Of a stretch of 64,000 nucleotides of DNA, positions 12,701 to 19,385 are shown in pieces. The position numbers and the translations under genes are program-made. Origin of the DNA: Acidobacteriota bacterium (GTDB lineage Bacteria > Acidobacteriota > Terriglobia > Acidiferrales > UBA7541); the NCBI GenBank assembly GCA_013289585.1, contig JABCZR010000001.1, positions 310,001-374,000 of the forward strand, given 5' to 3'. Position 1 is the stretch's first letter. Every line of letters begins with the position of its first letter. The notes below the pieces were generated by a model. That model searched no databases, was not told the origin of the DNA, and worked only from the letters and a program-made list of their open reading frames with translations.

Positions 12701-13039
12701 ATCTTGAAAGCCGGATTTAGTGACTCGCACTTCGTACTCGCCGACAGACAGCGACACTACGAGATAGCGGCCGGCAGAGTCGGTGATGGTGGTGCGAACA
12801 GCTCCGGTCTCGCGATTCATCGACTTTACGGTTGCTGACGGAACGGGCGCACCCGACGGGTCGGTGACGATGCCTTTGATACTCGCGGAGGTTTGCGCAT
12901 GGGCCGAAGGCAAACACAAGAGGGGAATGAAAAACGTCAGTAGCGCGAGACAAAACCGTGGCCAGTTGGACCTGGCCGTGGAACGCCGGTACTCCGGAAG
13001 CAGTTTTGGACAAATAGCCAACGACAAATAGACGCTCAT
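9719..13039 (-). CDS. Oar-like TonB-dependent receptor with N-terminal carboxypeptidase-regulatory domain
   Basis: The 1,106-residue outer-membrane protein has a signal peptide ending near residue 49 (LPSAHAQ). A carboxypeptidase-D-regulatory-like beta sandwich follows at about 51-135 (IKGIVTDPSGAPVPSATV). The plug domain is at about 150-290 (FLLNGVEYTGAAENN, GGQVIIVTQSGSNQFHG) and the rest is a long beta barrel ending in an aromatic residue (KLLW). This is the large acidobacterial receptor type, usually thought to import carbohydrates or other polymers with energy from TonB. No substrate-degrading enzyme adjoins it, so its cargo is unknown. A TonB-like protein lies at 25392, but not in an operon with it. 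Confidence 0.92.
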   Translation of the reverse strand: MSVYLSLAICPKLLPEYRRSTARSNWPRFCLALLTFFIPLLCLPSAHAQTSASIKGIVTDPSGAPVPSATVKSMNRETGAVRTTITDSAGRYLVVSLSVGEYEVRVTKSGFQDAIRSGIHLVVGEEASVDLRLQVGDVKSEITVTGDAPIVSTTTTDISGLVGEVAIKELPLNGRSYDLLLPLNPGIVNFTSQKTGGTGISNSTTANNFAVSGNRPQQNIFLLNGVEYTGAAENNMQPGGTSGMLLGVDAVREFNVQRDSYSAELGKRPGGQVIIVTQSGSNQFHGAVYEFLRNNALDAPNYFDQGSAPPFQRNQFGASLGGPIQKDKTFVFGNYEGFRQNLHQTSVAFVPGLAARASAAPSVQPLLNLWPTPPPGTAELPLAPGSPIGISQFFSSPLQTIREDFGTVRVDHTFSQKDSLAAIYTIDDGGDVTATPANPFSTDIVTLREQVLSLEETHVFSPTLLNTARFGYSRAGYFFTGEPTPGTPAATVPGFLTGHIVGAVVVGGSAASNPQAQIGLAGSNNGSNLRIARNLYTYEDHLTLTRGKHQLEFGAWFQQFQSNETIALSQFGQATFTSLTTFLAGTISSFLFDPAPTEMNWRSFLGALHAQDTIRVNSKLTLTLGFRAEFTSGWNEAHGRAANYTYPNGIISNQPRVADSLFTLNNANFLPQPRIAVAWSPLSSKTVIRAGFGMYNDLQDALGYRADQNAPFNATYTTPFTVAQLPIKPGQIPATAKLIPGGVQPDMYTPTLISYSLRIQRELSPNTSLTVGYVGSHGYHELIGIDANQPFPVICPASPCPAIYPGTFPTGLANTPVPAGAYFVPTTTKANPTIANTWTWFSEGTSSYNALQVDVNRRLSEGLTLRGVYTFSKVLDDGDSLNATTSGGGPALASNPFNLKSDWGLGSFDVRNVAVVSGTYALPIGHGKRFLGDAQGFANVMASGWTVNSIVTLQNGFPFSPQLSYNPSNNGDTRNPVRPFANPAFTGPVILGKPTEWFNPAAFLAPAFSTAALMKSNGGFYGNVGRDTLIGPGLATWDFSVLKDTRIRERLNLQFRAEIFNLLNRANFNQPNAVVFTPTGVSPTAGIITSTSSTSRQVQFGLKLLW

Positions 13040-13370
13040 TTTGGAATCCCCTGAACTGCGGAAGGGAGGCCCGCGGGCCGCCCGATCACCCCATCAAGAT
13101 CCAACGCCACTCGGTGGGAGACAATTCAATACAGTTCATATCGTTATGTCAAACCGACTTAATCCGACTATGCTCTGGATGAATTTATATGGATTGGGGC
13201 CGTAAGAAACGGCGGAGAAATAGAAAACCAAGCGATTGGCCCAGAATGGGATCGCACAATCCTCATACGAAAGGACTTAGCAACTCCCTGGGTGGCAGTC
13301 AATTTTCAGGAAAGCCTGACATTCTCGCTCCCTCTGGACTCCTGTGGGAACGAGGCGTATTCTTTGCCGC
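13040..13370 (+). other. Divergent intergenic region between the receptor and the Mop gene
   Basis: These 331 bases separate the leftward receptor gene from the rightward Mop gene. A 12-base palindrome GGCCCGCGGGCC lies at 13068-13079, inside the receptor's predicted leader. AT-rich DNA at 13120-13190 contains the candidate promoter given separately. No convincing gene is seen in the remainder. Confidence 0.5.
13124..13152 (-). promoter_or_regulatory. Candidate sigma-70-type promoter for the TonB-dependent receptor
   Basis: On the minus strand a consensus -35 TTGACA (13152-13147) is followed after 15-17 bases by a weak -10 (TATTGA or TTGAAT, 13131-13124). It lies about 85 bases upstream of the receptor start in an AT-rich pocket. 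The -10 is poor, so the call is tentative. Confidence 0.3.
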
Positions 13371-13577
13371 ATGACACTCTCAGCGCGAAATCGTCTTGAA
13401 GGAAAAGTTGTCGAAATTCAGTTTGGCGGCGTCATGGCTCACGTGGTGATGCGCGTCGGCAAGCATCTGATCGAAAGCGTGATCACCAAGCGCAGCGCGG
13501 ATGAAATGAAATTGAAGGTGGGAGACAAGGTTTCCGCGGTCATCAAGTCCACGGAAGTGATGCTGGAAAAAGGCTGA
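13371..13577 (+). CDS. Mop/TOBE-domain molybdopterin-binding (molbindin-like) protein
   Basis: The 68-residue protein starts at the ATG at 13371; an upstream GTG frame adds unlikely residues. It is a single TOBE/Mop domain with the RNRLEGKVVEIQFGGVMAHVVMRVG opening and the closing KVGDKVSAVIKSTEVMLEKG shared with molbindins. The family binds molybdate or tungstate as oligomers, for storage or homeostasis in the cytoplasm. The next gene on the same strand encodes a sulfite-oxidase-fold protein 41 bases away, which fits a molybdenum theme. Confidence 0.88.
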   Translation: MTLSARNRLEGKVVEIQFGGVMAHVVMRVGKHLIESVITKRSADEMKLKVGDKVSAVIKSTEVMLEKG

Positions 13578-13618
13578 GACTCACTCCGGGACCCCAGCGC
13601 TCGAAAGCAGGCTCCATC

Positions 13619-14152
13619 GTGCATCGCAATATCCGGGCGTGTGTGGCTGTGCTGCTTGCAGCGGTCGGCGCCCAAGTTCTTCCTTCTGCGCCACCGGCGC
13701 AGGCGCAAACTGCTCCAACTGCTGCAGAACTGCGAATTAATGGCGCGGTTTCCACTCCACTGGTCTTAACCGTTTCCGATCTGAAAAAGATGCCGCGCAA
13801 AACAATTTCGGTAATGAATCCGCACAACAAGAAGACGGAAATGTACGAGGGCGTGCTTCTGGAAGAACTCCTTCGCAGAGCCGGCGTTGCGCAAGGCGAA
13901 CAACTTCGTGGGGCGTCGATGGCCACGTACGTAATCGCGGGAGCGGAAGACGGTTATCGCGTGGTGTTTTCCCTGGCAGAACTGGATTCGGGGATTCTCG
14001 AATCCGAAGTGATGGTGGCGGATACCATGGACGGAGCTCCTCTCGGGGCGAAAGAAGGCCCATTCCGGCTTGTCGCGCCGCATGAGAAGCGTCCCGCCCG
14101 CTGGGTCCGCATGCTCAAGTCCATCACTGTCGTCCGCGCTGAAGCTCAATAA
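13619..14152 (+). CDS. Secreted sulfite-oxidase-fold protein without the molybdenum-ligating cysteine
   Basis: The GTG at 13619 starts a 177-residue protein with a signal peptide cut near residue 30 (PPAQAQ). The mature part resembles the oxidoreductase molybdopterin-binding domain: LRINGAVSTPLVLTVSDLKKMP at its start, GYRVVFSLAELDSG in the middle, and GPFRLVAPHEKRPARWVRMLKSITV near the end. The only cysteine is in the signal peptide, so the usual Cys ligand to Mo is missing. The full-length enzyme family is larger. It may bind a pterin or related ligand without Mo catalysis. It probably forms an operon with the Mop gene. Confidence 0.78.
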   Translation: MHRNIRACVAVLLAAVGAQVLPSAPPAQAQTAPTAAELRINGAVSTPLVLTVSDLKKMPRKTISVMNPHNKKTEMYEGVLLEELLRRAGVAQGEQLRGASMATYVIAGAEDGYRVVFSLAELDSGILESEVMVADTMDGAPLGAKEGPFRLVAPHEKRPARWVRMLKSITVVRAEAQ

Positions 14153-14194
14153 CAATTCTGGATAGCGTGTTGCGCTCGAATTTGAGCCGGCAGT

Positions 14195-16681
14195 TTAGTC
14201 GGAGCGCAAGGCTTCCATTACGTTGATGCGGGCGGCGCGTGCGGCCGGGAGCGCGGACGCGACAACCGCAGCCGCGAGCAGGATCAGTGCTGAGGCGACG
14301 ACGGGCACGGGGCTGGGCATGCGCACGTCCAGGAAATAGCTGCCGGCAAAGCGGGCCAGGAGATATCCGCCGGCTGCGCCCACGAGGACTCCGGCAATGG
14401 CCATGATGGCGCCTTCGCCGATGACTCCGGCGAGGAGACGGCGGGGCGGCGAGCCGAGAGCGAGGCGGATGCCAAATTCGCGAGTGCGCGCGCTAACGGA
14501 GAAAGCCAGAACACCTGCGACGCCGACAAGCGCGATGGCCAGCGCGACTCCGGCAAAGACGCCGAAAACGACCGTGTTGAGACGATCCGGAGTGAGGACT
14601 TCGGCACGAACGTCCTCAAGAGTAGCGGCGCGTTCCACAGGCTGGTCGACGGACATATCACGAACAATGCGAGTGACCGGCGTGACGAGCGAATAAGGAT
14701 TTGCGCTGGTGTGGATGAAAAGGCGACCGCCAAAAATGGGACCTTCATCAATCGGGCTATAGACGGTGAGGATGGGCCCGGGAACGACGTGTTCGTCGTC
14801 AATATCGGCGGTGACGCCGATGATGCGGTGGGGCGCAGTGCTAATTCCGGGAATGAATTTGATCACGGGATCCGTCCAGTAGACATGGCGATTGACGGCA
14901 TCCTGATTGGGGAACATGCGCTTGGCGAGAGTCTCACTGACGATGACGACGGGATCGTTGTTCTTGCCGTCAAGTTCATTGAAATCGCGCCCCGCGATGA
15001 TGGGAACGCCAAGCGCGGCAAAAAATCCAGGAGAAATGGTGCGCAACTGGGCGCGAGGATCCTCTTCGCCAGGACCTTTAACGTGGAGGTCCGCGGAAAA
15101 GGCAAAACCCGGGCCAAAGCTGCCGGCATCACGCCAGGGAACGACAATGCCAAAGGCGGTCTTGTTCACACCGGGCAGGGCGTCAATGCGGCGCATGGAC
15201 TCCTTGTAGAAATCGACGATTTGCTGAGGCGTTTTTCCGTAAGAGATAGCGGGAACGTTGATGGCGAGAACGTGGCGCGTATCGAGGCCGGTCTGCGCGG
15301 CCTGCATGGCAAGGAGCGTTTTGAGAAGCATGCTGGCGCCGGCGAGGAGCATGAAAGACGCCGCGATCTGAGTAATAGCGAAGATGCGAAGTCGGCGGCT
15401 AGTGCTGCCGGTGATGCGGACACCGCCGCTGGTGAGGCCGGGCGTTTGCGCGGAGTTGGCATTCGGAAGGTGTGGCACATAGGCCAGCAGGACTGCGGCG
15501 ATGACCGCCAGGATGGCGCCGACCCAGAGCATGCTGGAATCCACAGTAAGGTCGAGGGCGCGGACGGAAAAGCGGGAGGCGTAGCGCGCGAGAACAGCCA
15601 GGAGCGGGCGCGCGGTGATGACTCCCAGAGTGGCGCCGACAACGCAGAGGATCAGACTCTCCGCGAGCAAGGTCCGGCGCAAAGCGCTGGGGCTGGCTCC
15701 GAGTGCGGCGCGAATCGCGAGTTCGCTTTCACGGCGAACGGTGCGCGCGAGAATCAGATTGGCGACGTTCGAGCAGGCGATGATGAACACCAAGCCGGAA
15801 GCAGCGAGCAAAACCAGAAGGACGGTGCGGGCACCGGAAGTGATTTGGTCGCGCAGGAGGACGGCGCTGATCTGCGAGCTACCATCTTTCGAGTAGTCCG
15901 CGGGATACTGGCTGACCATCGAGGCGTAGACGGTGCGAAGCTCGGCGCGGGCCTGGTCAACAGTTGCGCCCGGAGCGAGACGGCCGAAAAGTTCGGTCAT
16001 GCGGTGAACGCGGCCGGTGACCATGGTGGCCGAGAGGTGGTGAGGGCTGGTCACAATGTTGGCGATGATTTCCGTGTCCGCTGGATAAGGAACAGAGGGT
16101 TCGAGGACGCCGATGATGGTGGCGGAGCGATCTCCCATGCCGCCGCTGCCGAGGCGAAGCGTCTTGCCGAGGACGGAAGGATCGCTCTTGAGAGCGGTGG
16201 ACCAAAAGCGATAGGTCAGCACGACCACGCCATCAGCCTTGGGACCGTCGTCTTGCGGGCCGATGAGACGACCGAGAACGGGATGAAGGCCCATAACCTC
16301 GAAATACGTTCCGCCGACAACGCCTGCGCGGACTTCGCGGGGTTCGCCGAGACCGATCATGGTGAAGCCGACGACAGAGAAATCACCGAATTCGCTGACT
16401 GTGTGGATGCCCGACTTGATGTCCTGAATCTCTGGTACGGAGAAATTGGCGTTTTCGACGCCGAGGCTGGGCGCGCTTTGGCGAATGTAGATCAGGCGGT
16501 CCTCGTCCGCATTGACGAGCGGACGCAGAAGGACGCCGCGCACCAGACTGAAGATGGCGGCGTTGGCGCCTATGCCGAGAGCCAAAGTGAGAACCACGGT
16601 GATGGCCAAGCCCTTGGCGCGCGCGAGGGAACGGACGGCAACTTTCAAATCCTGGAGGAACAAGTCGGGTTTGAGATTCAT
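14195..16681 (-). CDS. ADOP-family MacB/FtsX-like permease (no PadR partner)
   Basis: The ATG at 16681 has an AAGGGG Shine-Dalgarno; an extension upstream overlaps non-coding DNA. The 828-residue protein has two tandem permease units. Each unit has one N-terminal membrane helix, a large periplasmic MacB_PCD domain and three helices of the FtsX domain. Hallmarks are ALGIGANAAIFSLVRGVLLRPL near residue 30, ACSNVANLILARTVRRESELAIRAALGA in the middle and FGIRLALGSPPRRLL near the end. ADOPs carry no ATPase domain and usually pair with a separate one. This copy lacks the N-terminal cap seen in the two other window copies. Confidence 0.9.
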   Translation of the reverse strand: MNLKPDLFLQDLKVAVRSLARAKGLAITVVLTLALGIGANAAIFSLVRGVLLRPLVNADEDRLIYIRQSAPSLGVENANFSVPEIQDIKSGIHTVSEFGDFSVVGFTMIGLGEPREVRAGVVGGTYFEVMGLHPVLGRLIGPQDDGPKADGVVVLTYRFWSTALKSDPSVLGKTLRLGSGGMGDRSATIIGVLEPSVPYPADTEIIANIVTSPHHLSATMVTGRVHRMTELFGRLAPGATVDQARAELRTVYASMVSQYPADYSKDGSSQISAVLLRDQITSGARTVLLVLLAASGLVFIIACSNVANLILARTVRRESELAIRAALGASPSALRRTLLAESLILCVVGATLGVITARPLLAVLARYASRFSVRALDLTVDSSMLWVGAILAVIAAVLLAYVPHLPNANSAQTPGLTSGGVRITGSTSRRLRIFAITQIAASFMLLAGASMLLKTLLAMQAAQTGLDTRHVLAINVPAISYGKTPQQIVDFYKESMRRIDALPGVNKTAFGIVVPWRDAGSFGPGFAFSADLHVKGPGEEDPRAQLRTISPGFFAALGVPIIAGRDFNELDGKNNDPVVIVSETLAKRMFPNQDAVNRHVYWTDPVIKFIPGISTAPHRIIGVTADIDDEHVVPGPILTVYSPIDEGPIFGGRLFIHTSANPYSLVTPVTRIVRDMSVDQPVERAATLEDVRAEVLTPDRLNTVVFGVFAGVALAIALVGVAGVLAFSVSARTREFGIRLALGSPPRRLLAGVIGEGAIMAIAGVLVGAAGGYLLARFAGSYFLDVRMPSPVPVVASALILLAAAVVASALPAARAARINVMEALRSD

Positions 16682-16755
16682 GGTGCGACACCCCTTAAGT
16701 TGATGACGCGGGACCGAGAGAAACGTTTCAGAATTCTTTCGAGCGACCCCGCAAT

Positions 16756-17154
16756 CTAGCTGCGCAGGGGAACAAGGGAGCGCAGCCGTGCGTCGCGCAA
16801 ATAGAGTCCCAACCAAAGCAAAACACCGCATAGCACGGGCCCTATGAAGGCTGGATCACCCACGCGCGCGTGAGTGGCGGTGGCACCGCCAAGATAGGCC
16901 GTCAGCAGAATCGCGCCGAAAATGGCCGTGCGCGGGATCAGGTAGATGGCGGTAAAAGTGAGCTCGATGATGGTGAGCTTCAGAATGATGCTCTCGGAAT
17001 AGCCCAACTGAGCGAAGCCCCGCAAAACCGGGGGCGGCTTCAGTATCTTCGCAGTGGCGCTGGTGAGTAGCAGCAACACGGGTATGATGCTGAGGATGCG
17101 TCCGGCCCAGAGCGCGCCCTTCGGGATGGGAGCTGCTTGCGTAGCAGAATCCAT
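16756..17154 (-). CDS. DoxX-family membrane protein
   Basis: The ATG at 17154 is preceded by a strong AGGAGGAAAA Shine-Dalgarno, which decides the start against a longer upstream frame. The 132-residue protein has four hydrophobic helices with the DoxX pattern GRILSIIPVLLLLTSATAKI, then ELTFTAIYLIPRTAIFGAILLTAYLGGATATH. DoxX-like proteins act in inner-membrane redox chemistry, often linked to thiosulfate or quinone use, but most are uncharacterised. It lies 85 bases downstream of the MoaD-like gene on the same strand, so it may belong to the HxlR-controlled unit. Confidence 0.85.
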   Translation of the reverse strand: MDSATQAAPIPKGALWAGRILSIIPVLLLLTSATAKILKPPPVLRGFAQLGYSESIILKLTIIELTFTAIYLIPRTAIFGAILLTAYLGGATATHARVGDPAFIGPVLCGVLLWLGLYLRDARLRSLVPLRS

Positions 17155-17239
17155 GCGATTTTCCTCCTGATGCGCAACATAAAATACCAAAAAACCGAAA
17201 TCGTTTCCGGTGCTGCGAAACTTGCAGCACCCCTGGCCC

Positions 17240-17536
17240 CTAGCCGCCGGCAATGGCGCCGATGATGAGGAGAGGTTCGGCGCCCGACGCGATTTTGTCT
17301 GGAAGCGGAGTATCGGGCGGCTCGAGGGAATAATCCTCCTCGCATGCGAAGAAACGCAAGAACGGGCGGCGCTCGTGCGTGACATGATCGCGGATGGTAC
17401 CTCGCAACATGGGATATTGTGCTTCGAGCGCGTCGAGCACGGAACGCTGTGTGACCGTGCCCTCAATGTGAAGCTGCACTTCGGCACCGACGCGCGCGAG
17501 TGCGCGCAAGTGCCCGGGAAGCACGACGCGGATCAT
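17240..17536 (-). CDS. MoaD/ThiS-like ubiquitin-fold sulfur carrier
   Basis: The 98-residue protein begins [14 protein letters not shown] and ends in Gly-Gly (IIGAIAGG), the C-terminal tail that is adenylated and thiocarboxylated in MoaD and ThiS. Its ATG overlaps the TGA of the upstream Asp-box gene (ATGA), so the two are translationally coupled. No MoaE, ThiG or E1-like partner is near. Pairing with a BNR-repeat protein recurs in several phyla, but its purpose is not known. A conventional molybdopterin role is possible but not supported by neighbours. Confidence 0.85.
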   Translation of the reverse strand: MIRVVLPGHLRALARVGAEVQLHIEGTVTQRSVLDALEAQYPMLRGTIRDHVTHERRPFLRFFACEEDYSLEPPDTPLPDKIASGAEPLLIIGAIAGG

Positions 17537-18720
17537 GCGAGCGTCTGGACCTCAACGGAAAGAACAGCCGGAAGATGTTCCACAATGGGGGTCCAACTGT
17601 CGCCGGCATCGGGGGAGCAGTACACCTGACCGCCGGTGGTGCCGAAATAGACGCCGCATTTATCGAGTGAATCAACGGTCATGGCATCACGCAAAACGTT
17701 CACATAGCAGTTGCTTTGGGGCAGGCCCTTGGTCAGGGCTTCCCACTCGTTTCCACCGGACTTGCTGCGGTAGACACGCAGCTTGCCCTCGGGTGGGTAA
17801 TGCTCACCGTCGCTTTTGATTGGGACGACGTAGATGGTCTCCGGGTCGTGCGCATGAACGTCGATCACAAACCCGAAGTCGGTGGGCAAATTGCCACTGA
17901 TTTCCTTCCAGGAATCGCCGGCGTTATCGCTGCGCATGACGTCCCAATGCTTTTGCATGAAGAGTACATTGGGACGCGAGCGGTGCATGGCGACGTGGTG
18001 CACGCAGTGGCCGACTTCGGCCGTGGGTTCGGGAATGTATGGTGAGACCAGACCCTTGTTGATAGGCTTCCAGGTGTTGCCGCCGTCGTCGGTGCGGAAA
18101 GCACCCGCGGCGGAAATGGCGATGTAAATGCGGTTCGGATTGGCCGGATCCAGAATTACGGTGTGCAGGCACATTCCCCCGGCACCCGGCTGCCACTTGG
18201 GACCAGTGCCATGACCGCGCAAGCCGGAGAGTTCTTTCCAGTTCTGCCCGCCATCCGTTGAACGGAAAAGAGCTGCGTCTTCCACTCCGGCGTAGACGGT
18301 ATCCGGATCGGTGGGCGAGGGTTCGATGTGCCAGACGCGCTTGAATTCCCAGGGATGCTGGTTGCCGTCGTAGAACTGATGAGTGGTGAGGGGTTTCCCT
18401 GTTTCCGCGGAGGTATCGTAGACGAACTTGTTGCTTTCGCCTTTGGGCATTCCTCCTGGTCCGGTGGTCGATTCGCCGGGAGGCGTGCCCGGTTGCGTCC
18501 AAGTTTTGCCACCGTCATCCGAGCGCTGAATGACCTGCCCGAACCAGCCGCTGGTCTGGGAGGCAAAGATGCGATTCGGGTCGGCAGGCGATCCCTTGAG
18601 GTGATAGATCTCCCAACCGGCAAAGTGCGGGCCGCTGACGCCCCACTTTTCGCGCTTGCCGTCCGAAGTCAGGACGAATGCGCCCTTTCGTGTACCTACC
18701 AGTAGTCGTACGCCGCTCAT
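17533..18720 (-). CDS. Asp-box (BNR/sialidase-like) beta-propeller protein
   Basis: The 395-residue protein opens with [14 protein letters not shown] and has at least six Asp-box-like turns, among them [32 protein letters not shown] and PDAGDSW. These mark a six- or seven-bladed propeller of the sortilin/exo-sialidase type. No signal peptide is visible, so it is probably cytosolic. The catalytic Arg triad of true sialidases is not evident, so hydrolase activity is doubtful. It has an AGGAG Shine-Dalgarno and overlaps the MoaD-like gene by four bases. Transcription probably starts at the HxlR-controlled region at 18720-18875. Confidence 0.85.
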   Translation of the reverse strand: MSGVRLLVGTRKGAFVLTSDGKREKWGVSGPHFAGWEIYHLKGSPADPNRIFASQTSGWFGQVIQRSDDGGKTWTQPGTPPGESTTGPGGMPKGESNKFVYDTSAETGKPLTTHQFYDGNQHPWEFKRVWHIEPSPTDPDTVYAGVEDAALFRSTDGGQNWKELSGLRGHGTGPKWQPGAGGMCLHTVILDPANPNRIYIAISAAGAFRTDDGGNTWKPINKGLVSPYIPEPTAEVGHCVHHVAMHRSRPNVLFMQKHWDVMRSDNAGDSWKEISGNLPTDFGFVIDVHAHDPETIYVVPIKSDGEHYPPEGKLRVYRSKSGGNEWEALTKGLPQSNCYVNVLRDAMTVDSLDKCGVYFGTTGGQVYCSPDAGDSWTPIVEHLPAVLSVEVQTLA

Positions 18721-18832
18721 CTCATGCTCCTCTCGTCGCTATGCGCCCTGGCTTGGTGGACTGCGCAGCAGTTCTTGCCAGTAGGGTGAACCGGGCGAGC
18801 CAAAATTTCCACAACGAAAGCAAGTCTGCTCA

Positions 18833-18857
18833 TTTTACTTGCAAAATGCAAGTTAAA
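18833..18857. promoter_or_regulatory. Operator-like dyad between hxlR-type regulator and Asp-box operon
   Basis: A perfect 7-bp inverted repeat ACTTGCA-aaa-TGCAAGT (18837-18853) extends with TTTT/AAAA flanks to 18833-18857 with one mismatch. An extra GCAAGT half-site lies at 18820-18825. The dyad ends 17 bases before the HxlR gene's GTG and lies about 110 bases from the divergent Asp-box gene. HxlR proteins bind such dyads as dimers, so this is the likely autoregulatory site. Confidence 0.7.
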
Positions 18858-18874
18858 AATGTTAGGCTATCTAC

Positions 18875-19381
18875 GTGGCAAAGAAGAAGCCCAGTACAAA
18901 GTGGCGGTCGGGGTGTCCCTTGAACGCTTCGGTGGAGATATTGGGGGACCGCTGGTCGCTGCTGATTATTCGCGACATGGTGTTGCGCGGATTCCGAAGC
19001 TACAAGGAATTCCTGGAGTCCTATGAAGGAATCGCAACAAACATTCTGGCGGACCGCCTGCAAAAACTGATGGCTCATGGAATCATCTCCAGCCAACCAG
19101 ACCCTTTGGACGGACGAAAACTGATTTATTCGCTTACAGCCAAGGGCATCGATCTTGCGCCCGTACTCACGGAAATGGTGCTATGGGCCGCGGCACACGA
19201 AGAGACCGAAAATCCAGGGCTTGTCCGTCAAATAAAAATGGACAAGAAGCAATTTCTGGCTGCCGCGCGCCGACGCTGGACGGAAAGCGTTAGAAACGAT
19301 CGGCGCATGCTTGAGGTCACAAAGGAGGACGAAAGAGTCTCGCGTGAGAACCGCGCCGGGGATATCAAGAGCCTGGTTTGA
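18875..19381 (+). CDS. HxlR-family winged-helix transcriptional regulator
   Basis: The GTG at 18875 starts a 168-residue protein. The HxlR signature is clear: an early CPLNASVEILGDRW (Cys at about residue 14), the recognition region FLESYEGIATNILADRLQKLMAHGII, and the wing PDPLDGRKLIYSLTAKG. HxlR proteins often sense electrophiles or redox stress through the N-terminal Cys and control divergent oxidoreductase or DoxX genes. A perfect dyad lies in its promoter region. The divergent Asp-box, MoaD and DoxX genes are the likely targets. A Lys/Arg-rich C-terminal tail of about 50 residues is longer than in typical members. Confidence 0.9.
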   Translation: MAKKKPSTKWRSGCPLNASVEILGDRWSLLIIRDMVLRGFRSYKEFLESYEGIATNILADRLQKLMAHGIISSQPDPLDGRKLIYSLTAKGIDLAPVLTEMVLWAAAHEETENPGLVRQIKMDKKQFLAAARRRWTESVRNDRRMLEVTKEDERVSRENRAGDIKSLV

Positions 19382-19385
19382 ACGG

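Noticed and set aside
13068-13079. GGCCCGCGGGCC palindrome as operator
   Set aside because: In GC-rich DNA a 12-base GC palindrome is expected by chance; no regulator adjoins it.
14711-16759. Open frame of 682 codons on the plus strand
   Set aside because: Antisense to the first ADOP permease; the composition (Ala/Glu/Gly/Asp) and lack of motifs mark it as a shadow.
17533-18720. True sialidase
   Set aside because: Asp-boxes are present, but the arginine triad and Tyr/Glu nucleophile pair of sialidases are not evident and there is no signal peptide.
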